Source: Limnomonas spitsbergensis (lineage: Eukaryota; Chlorophyta; Chlorophyceae; Chlamydomonadales). Taken from it: a DNA stretch of 64,000 nucleotides. The stretch's first letter is position 1, and every line of letters starts with the position of its first letter. Below the pieces are notes generated by a model. That model saw only the letters and a list, made by a program, of their open reading frames with translations. It was not told the DNA's origin and did not search any database. Positions 63,865 through 64,000 of the stretch are shown here, in pieces. Made by a program: the position numbers and the translations under genes. The stretch spans positions 1,240,001 to 1,304,000 of the forward strand of contig JAYJMM010000039.1 in assembly GCA_037349105.1 (NCBI GenBank), given 5' to 3'.

Positions 63865-64000
63865 AGCATGTCAGTATTTAGGAGGCAGGTCCGCAGGTGG
63901 GGAGGTAGCCCAGCCTTTCTGCCCCATGCCTTTCCCCCAATATCATACTCACTGTTGCTCTCTTACACGACAAGGTCCTCCGCTGTAATCACCCTGGGCG
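63865..64000. other. Window edge, nothing supported
   Basis: These 136 bases lie upstream of the proline-rich frame's first ATG and may hold its 5' part. No feature can be fixed. Confidence 0.4.

Noticed and set aside
1..64000. CRISPR array or bacterial defence system
   Set aside because: The tandem arrays have no unique spacers, and the genes are eukaryotic with introns.

Overview
The window reads as nuclear DNA of a green alga. Six intron-rich protein genes can be traced exon by exon with consistent GT-AG junctions and reading frames. The short plant-type telomere motif TTTAGGG/CCCTAAA recurs inside introns and between genes. A prasinophyte such as a Pyramimonadales alga would fit, but this is a recollection-level guess and not shown by the sequence.

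Layout. 1-4134 (minus): acidic/lysine-rich leucine-rich-repeat protein, running off the left edge. 5150-6570 (plus) and 9540-12830 (minus): two decayed non-LTR retrotransposons. About 12830-15180: AT-rich block with near-perfect GC-rich hairpins and a mitochondrial-looking protein tail, probably an organelle insertion. 15675-18290 (minus): unrecognised and partly broken coding sequence. 19613-25082 (plus): GDP-mannose-type nucleotide-sugar transporter. 27362-30804 (plus): translation factor eIF2 alpha. 32859-40217 (minus): ribonucleotide reductase large subunit. 41526-47965 (minus): methionyl-tRNA formyltransferase. 48115-57813 (plus): SurE 5'-nucleotidase, divergent from the formyltransferase with 149 bp between starts. 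61813-63864 (minus): unrecognised proline-rich protein. The genes are ordinary housekeeping genes with no operon-like link.

The most unusual signal is a shared pattern in the introns. In all six exon-resolved genes, the last or first few dozen bases of an exon, with the adjoining splice site, are copied into the neighbouring intron. Some are single decoy copies and some are arrays of 5 to 17 units. I count 15 exon edges in 14 of 55 exons. CCCTAAA/TTTAGGG motifs often lie between or within the copies. This looks like a recurring duplication process, possibly break repair with telomere-type filler, that builds intronic minisatellites and decoy splice sites.

Three small dispersed repeat families, several other minisatellites and microsatellites, and a long (CAG)n tract fill much of the rest. 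No rRNA, tRNA, CRISPR or bacterial-type operon was recognised.
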